DNA from: Isoetes taiwanensis
Lineage: Eukaryota > Streptophyta > Lycopodiopsida > Isoetales > Isoetaceae
Direction of reading: 5' to 3'
Assembly (NCBI GenBank): GCA_021234155.1
Contig: JAJEKV010000057.1
Span: 3,689,821-3,753,820, forward strand
Length of the DNA: 64,000 bases
Every line of letters begins with the position of its first letter. Positions within the stretch are counted from its first letter, which is position 1. Position numbers and translations under genes: made by a program. This document shows, in pieces, positions 22,373-33,632 of this stretch. The notes beneath the pieces were generated by a model, which saw nothing but the letters and a program-made list of their open reading frames with translations, searched no databases and had not been told where the DNA came from.

Positions 22373-23818
22373 TTAAAGACCTTTTGTTTTGAGATCACGA
22401 ACAAATGTTTCCAAATTCTTGCAAGAAGATCCGGAGTCCGAATATGCTTTCCTTGCTTCAATCTTAAACCTGCTAGCATTCTGTCTCACTTGCAACCCCT
22501 GTTTTTCTTTCATCAATTTCCCAATCAAATTTGTCACTTCATCTTTTTTGACCAGGTCCTGGTCTTTGCTCCTTGTAATTCTAAACCCAACCTTCCAAAC
22601 ATCTGATATGAAGAAACAGTTCATCCCCTGTTCTGCAATAAAAGGCCATCCAAGCATAGGAACTCCACTGTACAAACTCTCCAAGGTTGAATTCCAACCA
22701 CAATGTGTCAGAAATCCAGCCACAGCGGGATGATTTAGCACTTCAAACTGTGGCGCCCATGAAATAACTAATCCATTATCTTTGTTTCGAGCACAAAAAT
22801 CCGACATAAATTCCTCTGTTTTCTCTGCTAAATTTTGCCTCACAACTAACAAAAATGAGCAGCCGCTCTCTTCTAATCCTTTTGCAAGCTCTTGCAGCTG
22901 CTCCGCAGATAATACCGCAGCACTGCCGAAGGAAACGTAAATCACAGAAGAAGGGGGTTTCGAATCCAACCATTTTATGCATGATTTGTCCTCTTTCCAA
23001 AAGGGCTGAACCGCCTGACCGGAGGTCGAAATTAAGGGGCCTATTGCTAGGCCCTTTGGAAAATAGGACACTATATCTCTGTCTAATTCTTCAAAGGAAT
23101 TAAACAGAAGCCAATCTGCCTTTTTAGCCTGTGAAACTCTCTGAACGGCAGAAGAGATGGCTAGCCCATCTCGTTTCCCAATTTGAAAATCCGCTGGAAA
23201 ATCCGAGATTTTGATAGCGGGAAATCCTGGCATCCAAGTGATTTCCTTATCCGCATCATCTGCAAACACAAATATCTGAATAACCCACAGATTTTAAGAC
23301 ACAATTCGCCAAGTAGAAGCAGCCATTTTACCTTGGGTTTTAACAGGAAGAGACCCTTCGTCAATTAGGCGAAGAAGATGGTCATACAAAGCCAAGGACG
23401 CCGGAGAGGCAGTCCAAAATGCGGCAGAGTAAACGCCCAAATCAAGAGCCACATCCGGCGCCCAATCTAAAAATGGGTCAAAAACTATGCAACATGGTCG
23501 ATTGCTGGTTTCAAAAAGGCGATGCAACAGTTCCGACACTGAAATGCGCAAGGATTTTTTATCGGATCTGATAAATGCGAGAACTTGGGGGTCAGAAACT
23601 GGCCCATGAAATGGATCGGCATAGCTTTCAATTTGAAAAGAAGTGCCATATGATTGGAGCAGGCGATCCTTGAAGGATTGATTTACGGCTAAGGTAATTG
23701 AAAATCCATGGCTGAGCAATTTTCGAGCAAGGGAGATCATGGGAGCTAGATGGCCCTGTGTTGGGAAACACAGAAGCAAAAGATTGAACTTTGAACTTTC
23801 ATTGCCAATTCCGGGCAT
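22373..23818 (-). CDS. Family-1 UDP-glycosyltransferase, copy A
   Basis: Two exons (23818-23332 and 23259-22373) around a 72-bp GT-AG intron give 1374 nt and 457 residues, normal for plant UGTs. I chose the Met of MPGIGNESSKFN because copy B has the matching start and the PTQGHLAP segment then falls about 20 residues in. The catalytic His is in TQGH, and its Asp partner probably lies in IVFDPFLDW. The 44-residue PSPG sugar-donor box runs from WAPQFEVLNHPAV through THCGWNS to WPFIAEQ, and the final Gln suggests UDP-glucose. It should transfer a sugar to a small hydrophobic acceptor in the cytosol. The acceptor cannot be told from sequence, and the nearest family (UGT85/87-like) is a guess. No lesion is visible. 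Confidence 0.92.
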
Positions 23819-24135
23819 CTCCAAATGGCAGAAAGTTTGGAGCAGATCCCTCAAAATCACTCCTTTGCATTCTTTTTTAAGTCTGTTTGCTTTGTTCTCC
23901 AATCTGTGACTGCCACGTGGCAAAGTTTTAAAACCTGAATATGACAAAAATTTAGGTTTCTTGACGGCGGCAAACAGCATCTAAGATCAGATTTACCCTC
24001 AATTCTGAAAGTTTACCCGGCATTCTAAACAATTTACCCACCATTCCCATCAGTTTACCCAGCATTCATTTTGAACAAATTTACTGCTCACATAATTCAA
24101 CCTACCTGTTTTCTCGTATACAAGAATGTCCATGT

Positions 24136-24210
24136 AGGGGACATTCCGACGTGGAAGCCACGCGACGCGCGTCAGCGCGGCGGCGTGGCTGACACGCCGG
24201 AATGTCCCCT
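24136..24210. repeat. 75-bp hairpin
   Basis: Arms AGGGGACATTCCG and CGGAATGTCCCCT are perfect inverted copies, with an inner AGCCACGC/GCGTGGCT pair around a GC-rich loop. It lies just outside the next element and may be a separate fold-back. Confidence 0.6.
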
Positions 24211-24260
24211 AAAGGGACATTGTTGCAACGTAAAGTTTAGGTTAGGGTTTATTCTGACAA

Positions 24261-24365
24261 CTCCGACTATGGCGATGGCGCCCTGCTCCGATTTTGGCTC
24301 CGGCGATGGTGCCCTGCTCCGATTTTGGCTCCGGCGATGGCACCCTGTTCCTGCTCCGGCCATGG
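24261..24365. repeat. ~33-bp tandem repeat, about three units
   Basis: Units follow CCTGCTCCGATTTTGGCTCC with GGCGATGG between them. The last unit is degenerate. Confidence 0.7.
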
Positions 24366-24459
24366 CGATTTGTGCAGCGGCTCTTTTGTTCCCTCTGTTC
24401 TTAGTTTCTGTTTTTTCTTTCTAACTCTGTTCTTTCTGTGCAGCAACTCCGGCAATGGC

Positions 24460-24635
24460 TAAGCTTTGCTTTTCTTTTCTTTTCGAAGCTTTTGAAGCTT
24501 TCCTTCTGTGCAGCAACTCTGGCGATGGGTAAGCTTTTCTTTTCTTTTCTTTTCTTTTCGAAGCTTTTTTGAAGCTTTTATTCTTTCAAAGCTTTTCTTT
24601 TCTGAAGTTTTCGAAGCTTTTGAAGATTGCTTTCG
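24460..24635. repeat. AAGCTTTT / TTTTCTTTTC simple-sequence tract
   Basis: Repeated GAAGCTTT and TTTTCTTTTC units alternate over about 175 bp, making a low-complexity region. An open frame through it is not credible as a gene. Confidence 0.6.
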
Positions 24636-25289
24636 TTCTGAAGTCTTCTTTGAAGGAATCTGTAGGTGCTCTGAAGCTTTTTGTTAAGAAATCTGTTGCT
24701 GGTGCTTTGGACCAGAGTTCAATTCCCTGGGCAGTAAATGTTCAATGTTTTGTAAAACTAAAACAAGAAAGCAGAATGCGAGTCAAAATGCAGGTAAAAA
24801 TATTAGAATGCAGGTAAGAATCTGGGAATGCAAGTAAACTTCAGAATGCAGTACATGTAAAAAATTTTAGTATGACGATTAAAAACATAGAATGCAAGCT
24901 AAGAGGAGATTCCGGGAAAGAAAAGATGACACGTGGCGGCAACTCATTGGCGGATTGGCCAGAATGAACCGTAACCAAACTTTACGTTACAAGAAAGGCC
25001 ATTTACTTCCAGCATGTAAGCAACGCCTCCGCGAACCCCAGGTGCAACGTTTATTGCAATTCTAGAGTGTCCACGTATCATGCCACGTAAGCCAAAATAA
25101 TTTGCAGCCGTCGGATTTCATATTTTTCAATCCAACGGTCATGAATATTCTAAAGAATCCAAGTAATTCTTTATCTCCTTTGTCCTTCATGGTTGTGGCC
25201 TTCTACACCCGGCATATATTCAATCTGGCATGCAGCTCTAACATCATCCTTCTCATCCTTATTATTTTTCAACAGGACCCAGGTAAGAA

Positions 25290-25764
25290 CCAATGCTGGG
25301 TTTACGTATTTTGGTGGGTTACAGGTGGGGATTTTGTAATCCCTTATAATGCATATGCAAAAGGGGAGATCATGTCTCGCCAGAGATTCTAGAGAATGGA
25401 TGGCTAATTTTGTTACCATTTCTGCAACAATTAAGAACAGATAAGGTGCCAAGGGGCAACCTTGTCTAACCCCCCTTCTACATTCAAACAATTTAGTAAG
25501 AGTGTCATTTATAATAATTGATGATGAGGCCATGGCATTCATTCTCCATATCTGATCATATATATTGTCCAAGAATCCCATGTGACTCACGGCTTTCTTT
25601 AAAAACTCCCAATTTATAGTATCATATGCTCTTTTGAAGTCTAGCTTCAAAAGCATGCATTTCTGCCCAGATAATTTGTTCCAGTGTAGCTCTTGACTGT
25701 AATTAGATGACAGATATTCAAATAATTCTTTCATCTTAGTCAATACACTAATTGCAAATTGCAA
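25290..25764 (-). mobile_element. L1-type LINE reverse-transcriptase fragment
   Basis: The minus strand is open and reads LLKLDFKRAYDTINWEFLKK, SSSIIINDTLTKLFECRRG and GVRQGCPLAPYLFLIVAEM, matching RT fingers and palm of the LINE at 2.2-10.1 kb in the same order. The copy starts abruptly and stops before the YADD motif. No A tail is present. Confidence 0.85.
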
Positions 25765-27380
25765 TCAATAAATTTTCGCATGATTTATCTCATGCATTTA
25801 GCAATCTCTATGTGAACTCAATACCATTCCGAACAACAAAGATAACACAGATTATGCATCATTTAACTCATGCATTTGCCGTGTCCATAATATGCTGGCA
25901 GGATGGAAACAATGCCTTCAACATGAAGCAAACGTGACCTTTTGAACATAGAAGGTTTCATGGCACATAAAATACAGCCATTGTGGTGGTAAAGCTAGAA
26001 GACATTCTGCTTCTTCAACAAATAATAGATCACTTGCAGGATTAAATCTGTTATGACCATGACTGTGAACAATGAGCACTCCATGAATTATAGAGATTAT
26101 GGACATGAATAAATGCATGACCATAAGCAAATGCGTGTCTTACCTCTATATAGCTCTTCCAAGTGCCTATAAAAGATGTGAACTGGGTGTTGCTTTGATG
26201 CTAGCAAACTATGTAAATGGATTCTACCCTCTAGGGTAAAAAATGACCTTAATACACATGCAAATTATCACAAAAATAGGATAAGTGCATGTTTTACCTC
26301 TCTATTGATCTTCCAAATGATAATGAAATCTGAATTGAGCCATTCTACACCAGCAAAACTGATTCTACCTGCTAGAAAAAAGGCAACCATATAAAAATCT
26401 AAGAAACAGGATGTTCACATACTTCATGCACCACCCATCTCTGTACTATAACAACTGGACAATAGGAGTAGGGGAAAGAAGAAGAAGTGTTGGGGATTTC
26501 CATTCTAGCAACTTGTGTTAATAAAAGCAATGGAATGTGGAGGTGCATGCATTTAATAACAGGAAACAAAGCATTGACAAAAATGCAATAGGCCACATTA
26601 ATAGCAATTTGATGGACTCGTTCTGCAAGTGCATGATAAAAAATGGTAGATGGCCATGTATTTGATCATAATTATATAGAAAATGGCTTATCAGACATGT
26701 GCTACCAAATATAGAGATGAAAGTATATTCTTGGAAAACAAAGTCTGGAGAAAACCTTGGAGAATGAGTTTTGGAGATGAAACTTATATTCAGAACAAAA
26801 TTGTGAAGACAATGTAAGAGCTTATAGAAAAACCTTAGTACAAATATGAGCCAGGCTGAGATTGAATTCATATCATCATGCTTATTAAGTTTGTACTAGT
26901 TAATAGATTGCTTCTCGTCCAATATCTGTAGATTTCATCCTAGATCTATAATTTCATATTGAAACAAATAATGGACATGGATCTAAATCAACAGAGCAGA
27001 AATTAAATAGGCAACCCTAAGTTAATAAGAGACACAGACCTACTGCTTCATTTGCTTGTAATTAAAGATTAGGCTCAAGCAGATTAATCATGTGACAGAG
27101 CTTTGAAGAGCATTGAAGCTTGTCCATATGGAAAAAAAAAAAAAAAAGAAAAGAAAAAAAAGGATTTTAGCTTGAGTGACAGGCGAACCATTACAACTTA
27201 TGAAAATTAATTTGTGTAGAATTGGTTTTCCACACCCGAATGATCAACACCATTGTAATCATCAACTTGAAGAAGATTGCTTTTGAACCTGCAGAAGATT
27301 AAACTTGACATCAAAATGAGAGATTAGAAAGTGGTTATTGCCCACCTATTTGCATACTTTTAAAACAGGGCCTGTTTTCT
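25765..27380. other. Intergenic with a diverged ~130-bp duplication
   Basis: No gene recognised. 26120-26260 and 26275-26395 are related: both contain TTACCTCTMTAT, CTTCCAA, GATTCTACC and a CTAG...AAAAAA end. An impure A run lies at 27129-27160. Confidence 0.4.
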
Positions 27381-27383
27381 AAA

Positions 27384-27600
27384 ATGTCATCGATTCACGT
27401 AGCGGATCGACATTCTTGCACAAAACGAGCATGCATGCATTGCATGCGTCGCATGCATACATCACATGCATTTTTAGGCCGTTCATCAGGGTGGGGGATC
27501 GCTATTTATTGCAGAGTTCTTCATCGACGTTTCATCGGCACTTTCTCATCTCTCAGCAGTATCCATGGCTTCTATTCTTTGATCTCATGCGGAGGAGGGG
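27384..27600 (+). promoter_or_regulatory. Possible seed-type promoter with clustered RY motifs
   Basis: Four CATGCA and one TGCATG core occur within 27430-27470. The TATA-like CTATTTATT follows at about 27502, and an ATG (27565, MASIL then a stop) lies ~60 bp further on. RY motifs are targets of ABI3/FUS3-type B3 factors in seed-storage promoters. No intact gene follows, because a Ty3/gypsy fragment begins at about 27713. Confidence 0.3.
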
Positions 27601-27712
27601 CTTCTTCTTGCATGAGCTACTCTTTCTTGACCTTTCATATCCTTTCTAACCTCTTCTATCTTTGCCCTTTTGTCCGGCATAGGACAATCTTCAACTTTTC
27701 TCCTCAGATCTA

Positions 27713-28975
27713 GTATTTGAAGTTCTCTGGTATCGAGATGTTGTTGGTTTCATGCGAGTCGCAGTGCAAGAATATCGGGATGGCACGATAATCAATGCAC
27801 ATTCGCATTGATCCGTCCTTTTTCTTGACTAGAATGATAGGAGCACCATAAGGGGATTTGCTAGGTCTCACAAACCCTTTGGCTAGCAGCTCATGAACCT
27901 GTTTTTTAACCTCCTCTTGTTCCAATATGGACAATCTATAAGGGCTAGAAACACGGGTTTGGATCCAGGCTCTAAATCAATCTTATATTCTATCTCTCTA
28001 CTAGGGGGAAGACCTTCAGGCAGTTCCTCAGCACTCATATGACAGCACTCAAAAGCAGGATAACATTCATCAATAAATAGAAGAAAACATTGATTGGAAG
28101 ATTTACGTACCAGTTTCTTGACCAGAAGCGACGACACGATCTTGGAAGCTTCTGTGAAAGGACTCCCTTGCAGATAAATCTCACGTCCATCGTGCTTCAG
28201 CGTCACCTGGTGAGTGTTCCAATCTATTGCGGTAGGCTTAACCCGCTGCAACCATGTTATCCCCAACACCACATCATATCGGCCAACATCCAAGAGGTCA
28301 AAATCGAGCTTTTCCTGGTAGTCTTGAATACACAAGGGCCCCCCAACAGTTTTACGATCCTCCATCTGAGAATCGTTCACAAAAGGACCATCTGCCTTGT
28401 ACTTATTAGTCTTTACACAAGGTAGGTGCAGTTCTTCCACCAACTTAGAAGAGCCACAATCCAATAATACCACAACGTTTCGGCCCGTGATTCTGCCCAA
28501 GAATCTAATCACCCGTCCAGCAAACATGTCCATGACGTCCTTGCTTGCAGGCTTATCCAGCGCGCACAGCTCTTCCATGGCAATGGCTGAAACCGTCTTA
28601 GATTCCAATATTTCTTCAGCCTTTTCAGTCACGTTTGCTTTCTTGTTATCAGCTTTCTTGTTCTGTGGCTGAGAGCATTCACAACTAATGTGCCCAGGCT
28701 CCCCACACCTATAGCAGAAAATTCCCTTTTTGGGACCACTGGACTTAGAGTCCGCCTTACGCTTGTTGCACTCTCCACCTGCAGACTTAGACTTAGGCTG
28801 CTCAGACTTTTTCTTCTTGAAAAACCTGTTTTTCTTCTTTGAGAACTTCCGAGACGTCCTCTTAAAGGACTCATTCTCTTCCTCGAGCCAACATTGTTGC
28901 CCTCTCAAAATCCTTGGGCTTCAACCCAATTATCTGCTTCTTGAGAGCAACACTAGATAGACCACCTAGGAAGAA
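27713..28975 (-). mobile_element. Ty3/gypsy gag-pol fragment
   Basis: On the minus strand, in order: a Lys-rich gag tail, a zinc knuckle CYRCGEPGHISCEC (CX2CX4HX4C), a retropepsin-like VVLLDCGSS (Cys in place of the usual Thr or Ser after Asp), and the start of reverse transcriptase ([35 protein letters not shown]). The RT ends before its catalytic motif, and a frameshift lies between protease and RT. No LTR is attached, so it is an internal fragment. Confidence 0.88.
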
Positions 28976-29815
28976 GTCAACCTGCCAAGCCTAGGACAAG
29001 CCTCCAACCCTGTGGATATAACCTCGTATCTTAATACATGAAAGCCACGTATACAGATAACAAGATGACAACATAAGATAATTACACACACATGTATGCC
29101 CGCCAGCTATCAAACAGCCTGCACAAGCTTCCATGTGTTAGTAACATTCATAAGAGTTATCCAGTAGTGTCAACATGAAGCAATGACTGACGGACTGCAA
29201 GAAGACACATATGGAATCCACCACATGCACCATAGTATCTGCTAAGCATACACACCCCACCATATATAGATAGTACCTCGTCTAGAACCCCCGCGCTGGT
29301 GGATCTAATGTCAAGGAGAAACTGCAGGCATCATAAGGACCCAGGCTACCAGACTGTTGGTTCCACCTGCCACTGTCCCATACCAGCGACCGGCTTTACC
29401 TCACAAGTACCTATGACCCTATTCCGACAAGCCATGCTTATCTATAACTATGCCATGCACAAAACTCCCTTGGGTAGCACTTACTGCTAATCCCAGTATC
29501 ACTAAGATACTGTAATCGTGGAGCATAGCTCCACCATGGATAACTTGCCTTCACTGGACTATTGATAGATACATGACATCGTCCCATACCGACATCATCT
29601 ATCTACCGCACCAGCACTCACAAGATAATCCAATAGGGGAAGCACACACTTACCCTTACCGGAGAATAAGTAGAGGCCAATGCTCAGTAGTAGATATGGA
29701 CTAGCACTGCTCTAGCAAGGAGCAGCCCAGAGCATGCTTAAGGCTTCACTTAAGCTGATACTAGAGAGTTAGCAAAGAGAGCATCATAATTTAGAGGGCA
29801 CCCGGATTCATGGTA
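28976..29815. other. Possible LTR remnant, non-coding
   Basis: Moderately GC-rich with no protein homology, abutting the gag end of the gypsy fragment. Its texture resembles LTR sequence but I could not find matching ends. Confidence 0.3.
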
Positions 29816-30398
29816 GCATGATCTGCCATAACTGAACTAGATTTCTCCAACAACAAAGAACTAACCACAATCAAATTTTCCATGTGCTCAATTTCTGGAG
29901 CTTTTGAAACTGCTTGCTCCGCTCCTCTTAATTTAGCATCTCTTCCGGCATATATGGGCTTCAATTAGCCCTGCTTAACAGTTTCTATAGCTTCTTCTGC
30001 CGCTCCACCTGACGATGGCATTGAATCTACCTTCATAGGGAACAAATTAGAATGGGTATTCATTATTCTTTTCCTTGTAAGGAGTACCTTTCCACAACGA
30101 CATCTTTCTCTGCCTTTTCTTCTTGTGGATCCGTCTGATCATTGCTAGGGATTCTATCTTCAAATTGGATGCTTTCTGCTCCATCTTGATGCTCAACAAA
30201 GTCTTCTGGCAATGGTTTACAATTCAGCATCACAATTCCATCCAAACCTTTAGCAGCCGCCAGGTATCCAAAGGGATTCTTTAACCCCATCATTTTTCTT
30301 AGTCCTGTGGGCTTCAACCGTGTACCCATTAAAGCCAGATTTTGCTTGTAATTTTTCAGCAGCCTCTTCAAGGGCAACAGAATTTTCTGCCACTAGCC

Positions 30399-30462
30399 TA
30401 ATCCGGCCTGATGTGGGCATCTGCATTGGCCTAATCTGGTCTGATGTGGGCATCTGCATCTC
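30399..30462. repeat. 32-bp tandem duplication
   Basis: Two near-identical units of CTGATGTGGGCATCTGCAT with a short leader. Confidence 0.75.
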
Positions 30463-30818
30463 TCCTTCATGGCTAACGGGAGCATTAATCTGGGCCCCTT
30501 CCCTCTGGACAACGAAGTCTTCAAGAACTTTGCCTTCTATCTCGGCCCTATAACTTCCTGCTTCAGCAACTAAAACTCTGCTTGGTTCTTCTTGATTTAG
30601 AAAATAATCCTCCAGCCGTGCATTCTTCTGTCTTTATCTGCAGAATCTTGCATTCTTCAAGAAGCTCTTCTTCCTCCCTGATAATTTCATCAAAGAAAGA
30701 GCTCTTCCAAAATTCTTCTCCTTCCATAGTCAAACAATCTAATTCTTCAAATCCCTTACTTCTATCTGATTGCATTGCTTAATGTTTAAGTCTTCTTCCA
30801 AGATCGATTCAGAGCTCA

Positions 30819-30831
30819 GGCTTTGATACCA
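30819..30831 (-). other. Primer-binding site
   Basis: The minus strand reads TGGTATCAAAGCC, one base different from the common initiator-Met site, directly against the LTR end. Confidence 0.75.
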
Positions 30832-31041
30832 TGTTAAGTTCCAGAATGGTGAAGAATAGGTAGATGAGATTGAATAATGTGTATGAGCCAAACGTGGTAT
30901 ACAAAACATATATAGACACACCTTTACACCTAAGGACACGACTCTTCATCTTACTGGGATTGCCACCTCAGCGTGGTCACATGGCTCGCGCCATGTCATC
31001 AATCCTTGATCTATATGATCATCATAACCTATATTCTAACA
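30832..31041 (-). repeat. 210-bp LTR
   Basis: Bounded by TGTTA and TAACA. On the minus strand it contains CTATATATG, a probable TATA box. The short length is typical of small Copia-type or non-autonomous elements. Confidence 0.65.
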
Positions 31042-31114
31042 GTTGAAGGCCCCATTTTTTTATGGAGATCGCGAGTAGAGATTAGATATCATTGTTTGTG
31101 GAGACAACTTTGCT

Positions 31115-31318
31115 GTGAATTTTGAGCCTAACAACAAGGAGAAGATAGACTTTTATATTTTAAAATGCACTAGAACAAAGCATGCTATAGAAAAAGCATA
31201 CAAGAATCCTTGGGGACAAAGAGAATTGAAGTTAGCAACAAACAAAAAATATGAAGTATTAGAAGTTATAATTAACAATAATACCTATGTGAACCACAAA
31301 TTTTTGTCTTCTTTGTAG
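31115..31318 (+). other. Unrecognised 67-codon open stretch
   Basis: Charged frame (EPNNKEKIDFYILKCTRTKH) that stays open upstream to about 31085. It may be an exon or transposon fragment. I cannot assign it. Confidence 0.2.
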
Positions 31319-31396
31319 TCGACCTTATTTTCCTTTTCTTGAATTTTGCAGTCCTTTCAGTTTTGAAGTCACTGTTTGCTGATTTATCGTACAAAA

Positions 31397-31621
31397 TTAT
31401 GTTGTTATTATCTTCATTTTTTTGTTGGTCACTTTGCACACTTTCTTAATTTGAACACTATCAAACACTTCAATTTCTTCTTCATCATCATAGTTAGAAT
31501 CATCTTCATTGACAGTATATTCTTCGAATCCCAATTCCTGCAATATACTATTTGGAACCTCCTGTTTACAATAGGGAACCATGCGATGCATAGTTTTCAG
31601 CATAGCAGAGAAATAAAACAC
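31397..31621 (-). other. Acidic open stretch downstream of the pseudogene
   Basis: 74 codons with an acidic run (NEDDSNYDDEEEIEVFD) about 260 bp past the recognisable coiled-coil homology on the same strand. It could be a later exon of that pseudogene, but I see no match to the first gene. Confidence 0.2.
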
Positions 31622-31879
31622 ATGGTATTTATGTCCACCTTTGCTAATTTTAACATGCAGCTCATAATCTTCATGAAAACAAAGGCCATATCCTGATAGA
31701 CATCACTAGTTAGTAAAGGTAAACAATAAACACCTATACCCCCAGCTCCATTCGAGATTTGGTACTATCACTTTCTTGCGGCATGTATGAAATATGCTTT
31801 GCCTTTGCATGCCACTATGTCATGGCTATTCCACAGGATGTTATTTCATCCTTCAGCTTATTGATTTTAGCACGAATCA

Positions 31880-32490
31880 CCTCTTCCCTTTAGAATCATC
31901 TGTTGAATGGTTGTTTCCAAAAGTTCACACATAACAACTTTTTCATCATTCTTCAGTTTTACAATAGCATTAAGCTCCTCGGGGAAATCACGTTCAAGGT
32001 CTTGTCCTGGCCTTTAGTTTGAACTTGATATTCTCATATATAGCTTTACAAGATATGGCTGTGCCAACAACAACACCTTCTTTTCTCAATAAAGATTCTT
32101 GCTTTGATAAGAGCTTGTCCTCTGCCTCTTTCTTCATTTCCGATAGCTTACTTAAGTGGCATTACTATTCCAGCAACAACTGCTGCTTTCTCTCTTAGAA
32201 ATCTGGCGCTCAGATGTTTGAGAAGCATCTGCAGCAAAACTGGTCTAGTGCACTTTGAACTCTTCACGATTTGCGAAAGCTCATTGGATATTGCTCCAAG
32301 CAACGGTCCGAGCAAATGTGACCCTAACCTAGTTGTTTGTAGGCTTATTTTTCTGATAAGTCCTTTCCAGAAGATCATGCAACAGAGTGGAGACATGGGG
32401 TCGAATAAATTTCAAGTTGACCTTTCCTTTTCTAAGGGACCTCTGCCAAACATCAAGAAAATCACATTTGAAAACATCCTTGACTTCAAT
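31880..32490 (-). pseudogene. Diverged pseudogene of the coiled-coil family at 0.5-11.4 kb
   Basis: Translating the minus strand across frames gives DLLERTYQK, VTFARTVAW and AFANREEFKVH, aligning with DLVQRVYQH, TQFARAFAW and AIANPVNFRVNW of the first gene. Further on, FPEELNAIVKLKNDEKVV aligns with CPEEDAALSKFRDEEKLL. Several in-frame stops and at least two frameshifts show it is dead. It shows that the broken gene belongs to a small family. Confidence 0.65.
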
Positions 32491-32777
32491 TCCTTCGGTT
32501 TCTTCCCGTCATTACACAAACCCTTGTTTACGTGAAATTCATACTCGGTTCTTGCAAAAAGCAATTCATGTACTAACATAACACAAAGTTTTCTTGATGA
32601 AATTGAGAAGCGAAATCGAAAAGCACAAGTTTTTTAAGATAAATTATCTCGCTAGATTTGATCGCCATAGCAGCTTGAGAAATGGCTTGAGGCACTCATT
32701 GCTACATTCTCTGAAGAGGTTGCAGCTAGGAAAGGTAGATTGGACTATACATCTTGCTCTTTGAAAAGATTGTATAA

Positions 32778-32883
32778 GGTAACCTGCGCCACTAGAAGGT
32801 TTCTGGAAGAAACCTGGCGGCGCTGCCGCGAGTGGCGTCGTCGCAAGATTCCTTCCAGAAACCTTCTGGTGGCGCAGGTTACC
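32778..32883. repeat. 106-bp near-perfect hairpin
   Basis: The 32-base arms 32778-32809 and 32852-32883 (ends GGTAACCTGCGCC and GGCGCAGGTTACC) pair along their full length. The only mismatch would be a G-U pair in RNA. The inner ~40 bases add partial pairing. It encodes no protein and is either a fold-back element or a small-RNA precursor candidate. Confidence 0.8.
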
Positions 32884-33063
32884 ATACGTGGCCTTCACGA
32901 CCCACAGATTACCTCGCATCCCTTGTTTTCTGTTTTTTTTAGTATCAGAGCTCGAATGCCATCTGAATCCACTGTTTCTTGTCTTGATTTTTAGGTCGAT
33001 CTTGATTTTTTTGGCGAAGATCGGCTATGGCAGTTGATGTAGGGCTTGCAAGCTTCTGGTTAT

Positions 33064-33163
33064 GGCTCAAGGCATAAAATAGTCCGGCTATAGCATGAAA
33101 CAACTTATAGAATGGCTCAGGGCATAAAATAGTCTGGCTATGGCATGAAACAACTTATAGAAC
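33064..33163. repeat. ~50-bp tandem duplication
   Basis: Two units of GGCATAAAATAGTCYGGCTA with ATGAAACAACTTATAGAA, differing at a few positions. Confidence 0.8.
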
Positions 33164-33632
33164 TTCGGAACAGAGAGATCCGGAATTATGGATGGCAAAG
33201 AACTGCTTCGCGGAACAGAGCTATCTGGGCGAAGCTATGGCAAAGAAGTGAAAATGCAGCCAAGCTATGGTAGAGCCCTTTCAAGATGGACTATTTGACA
33301 ACTCTATTGGCGGCACCACTAAACCGCCGCTAGAAAAAACACCCAAGAATTACTTGAAACTAAAAATAGTTGTAACCTCCAAGTAATCTGTCATGAAGGT
33401 TACTATAATGTGAAATGTAAACATGAATATACCAAGTTACATTGAAGACGTATCACTCTTTATAACCATTAGAAAGTCTCGTCAATATGGACTTCCTCTC
33501 GCAGTGGCAAGTTCTAAACCTCTAAATAAAAATAAATAAAATTTTTACGTTGATAGCCAAGGAGACAGACTTAAAAAGAAATACAAAGGAGTGATTTTGA
33601 GGGATCTGCTCCAAACTTTCTGCCATTTGGAG

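Larger units (their letters stand above)
24223..24992. mobile_element. Non-autonomous DNA transposon-like element with ~35-bp TIRs
   Basis: The left end TTGCAACGTAAAGTTTAGG is mirrored at the right end (reverse complement TTGTAACGTAAAGTTTGG), and the match continues to ATTCTGAC/ATTCTGGC: about 35 bases with six mismatches. No transposase is encoded. The interior has a 33-bp tandem repeat (24261-24365) and an AAGCTTTT-rich tract. I could not identify a target-site duplication. Confidence 0.55.
29816..31041 (-). mobile_element. Short-LTR retroelement with an unrecognised internal ORF region
   Basis: The LTR (30832-31041) is followed on the minus strand by the primer site TGGTATCAAAGCC and then about 1 kb of broken frames: a Glu-rich piece (EEEELLEECKILQIK), an Ala/Glu piece and an acidic piece (IPSNDQTDPQEEKAEK). 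No pol domain and no second LTR are seen. It looks like a non-autonomous or truncated element. Confidence 0.6.

Noticed and set aside
22855-23103. Frames antisense to, or shifted within, UGT exon 2
   Set aside because: They are shadows, and the same ones appear at the mirror position in copy B.
24071-24455. Open frames over a tandem repeat
   Set aside because: Repeat units whose length is a multiple of three keep frames open, and the composition is low-complexity.
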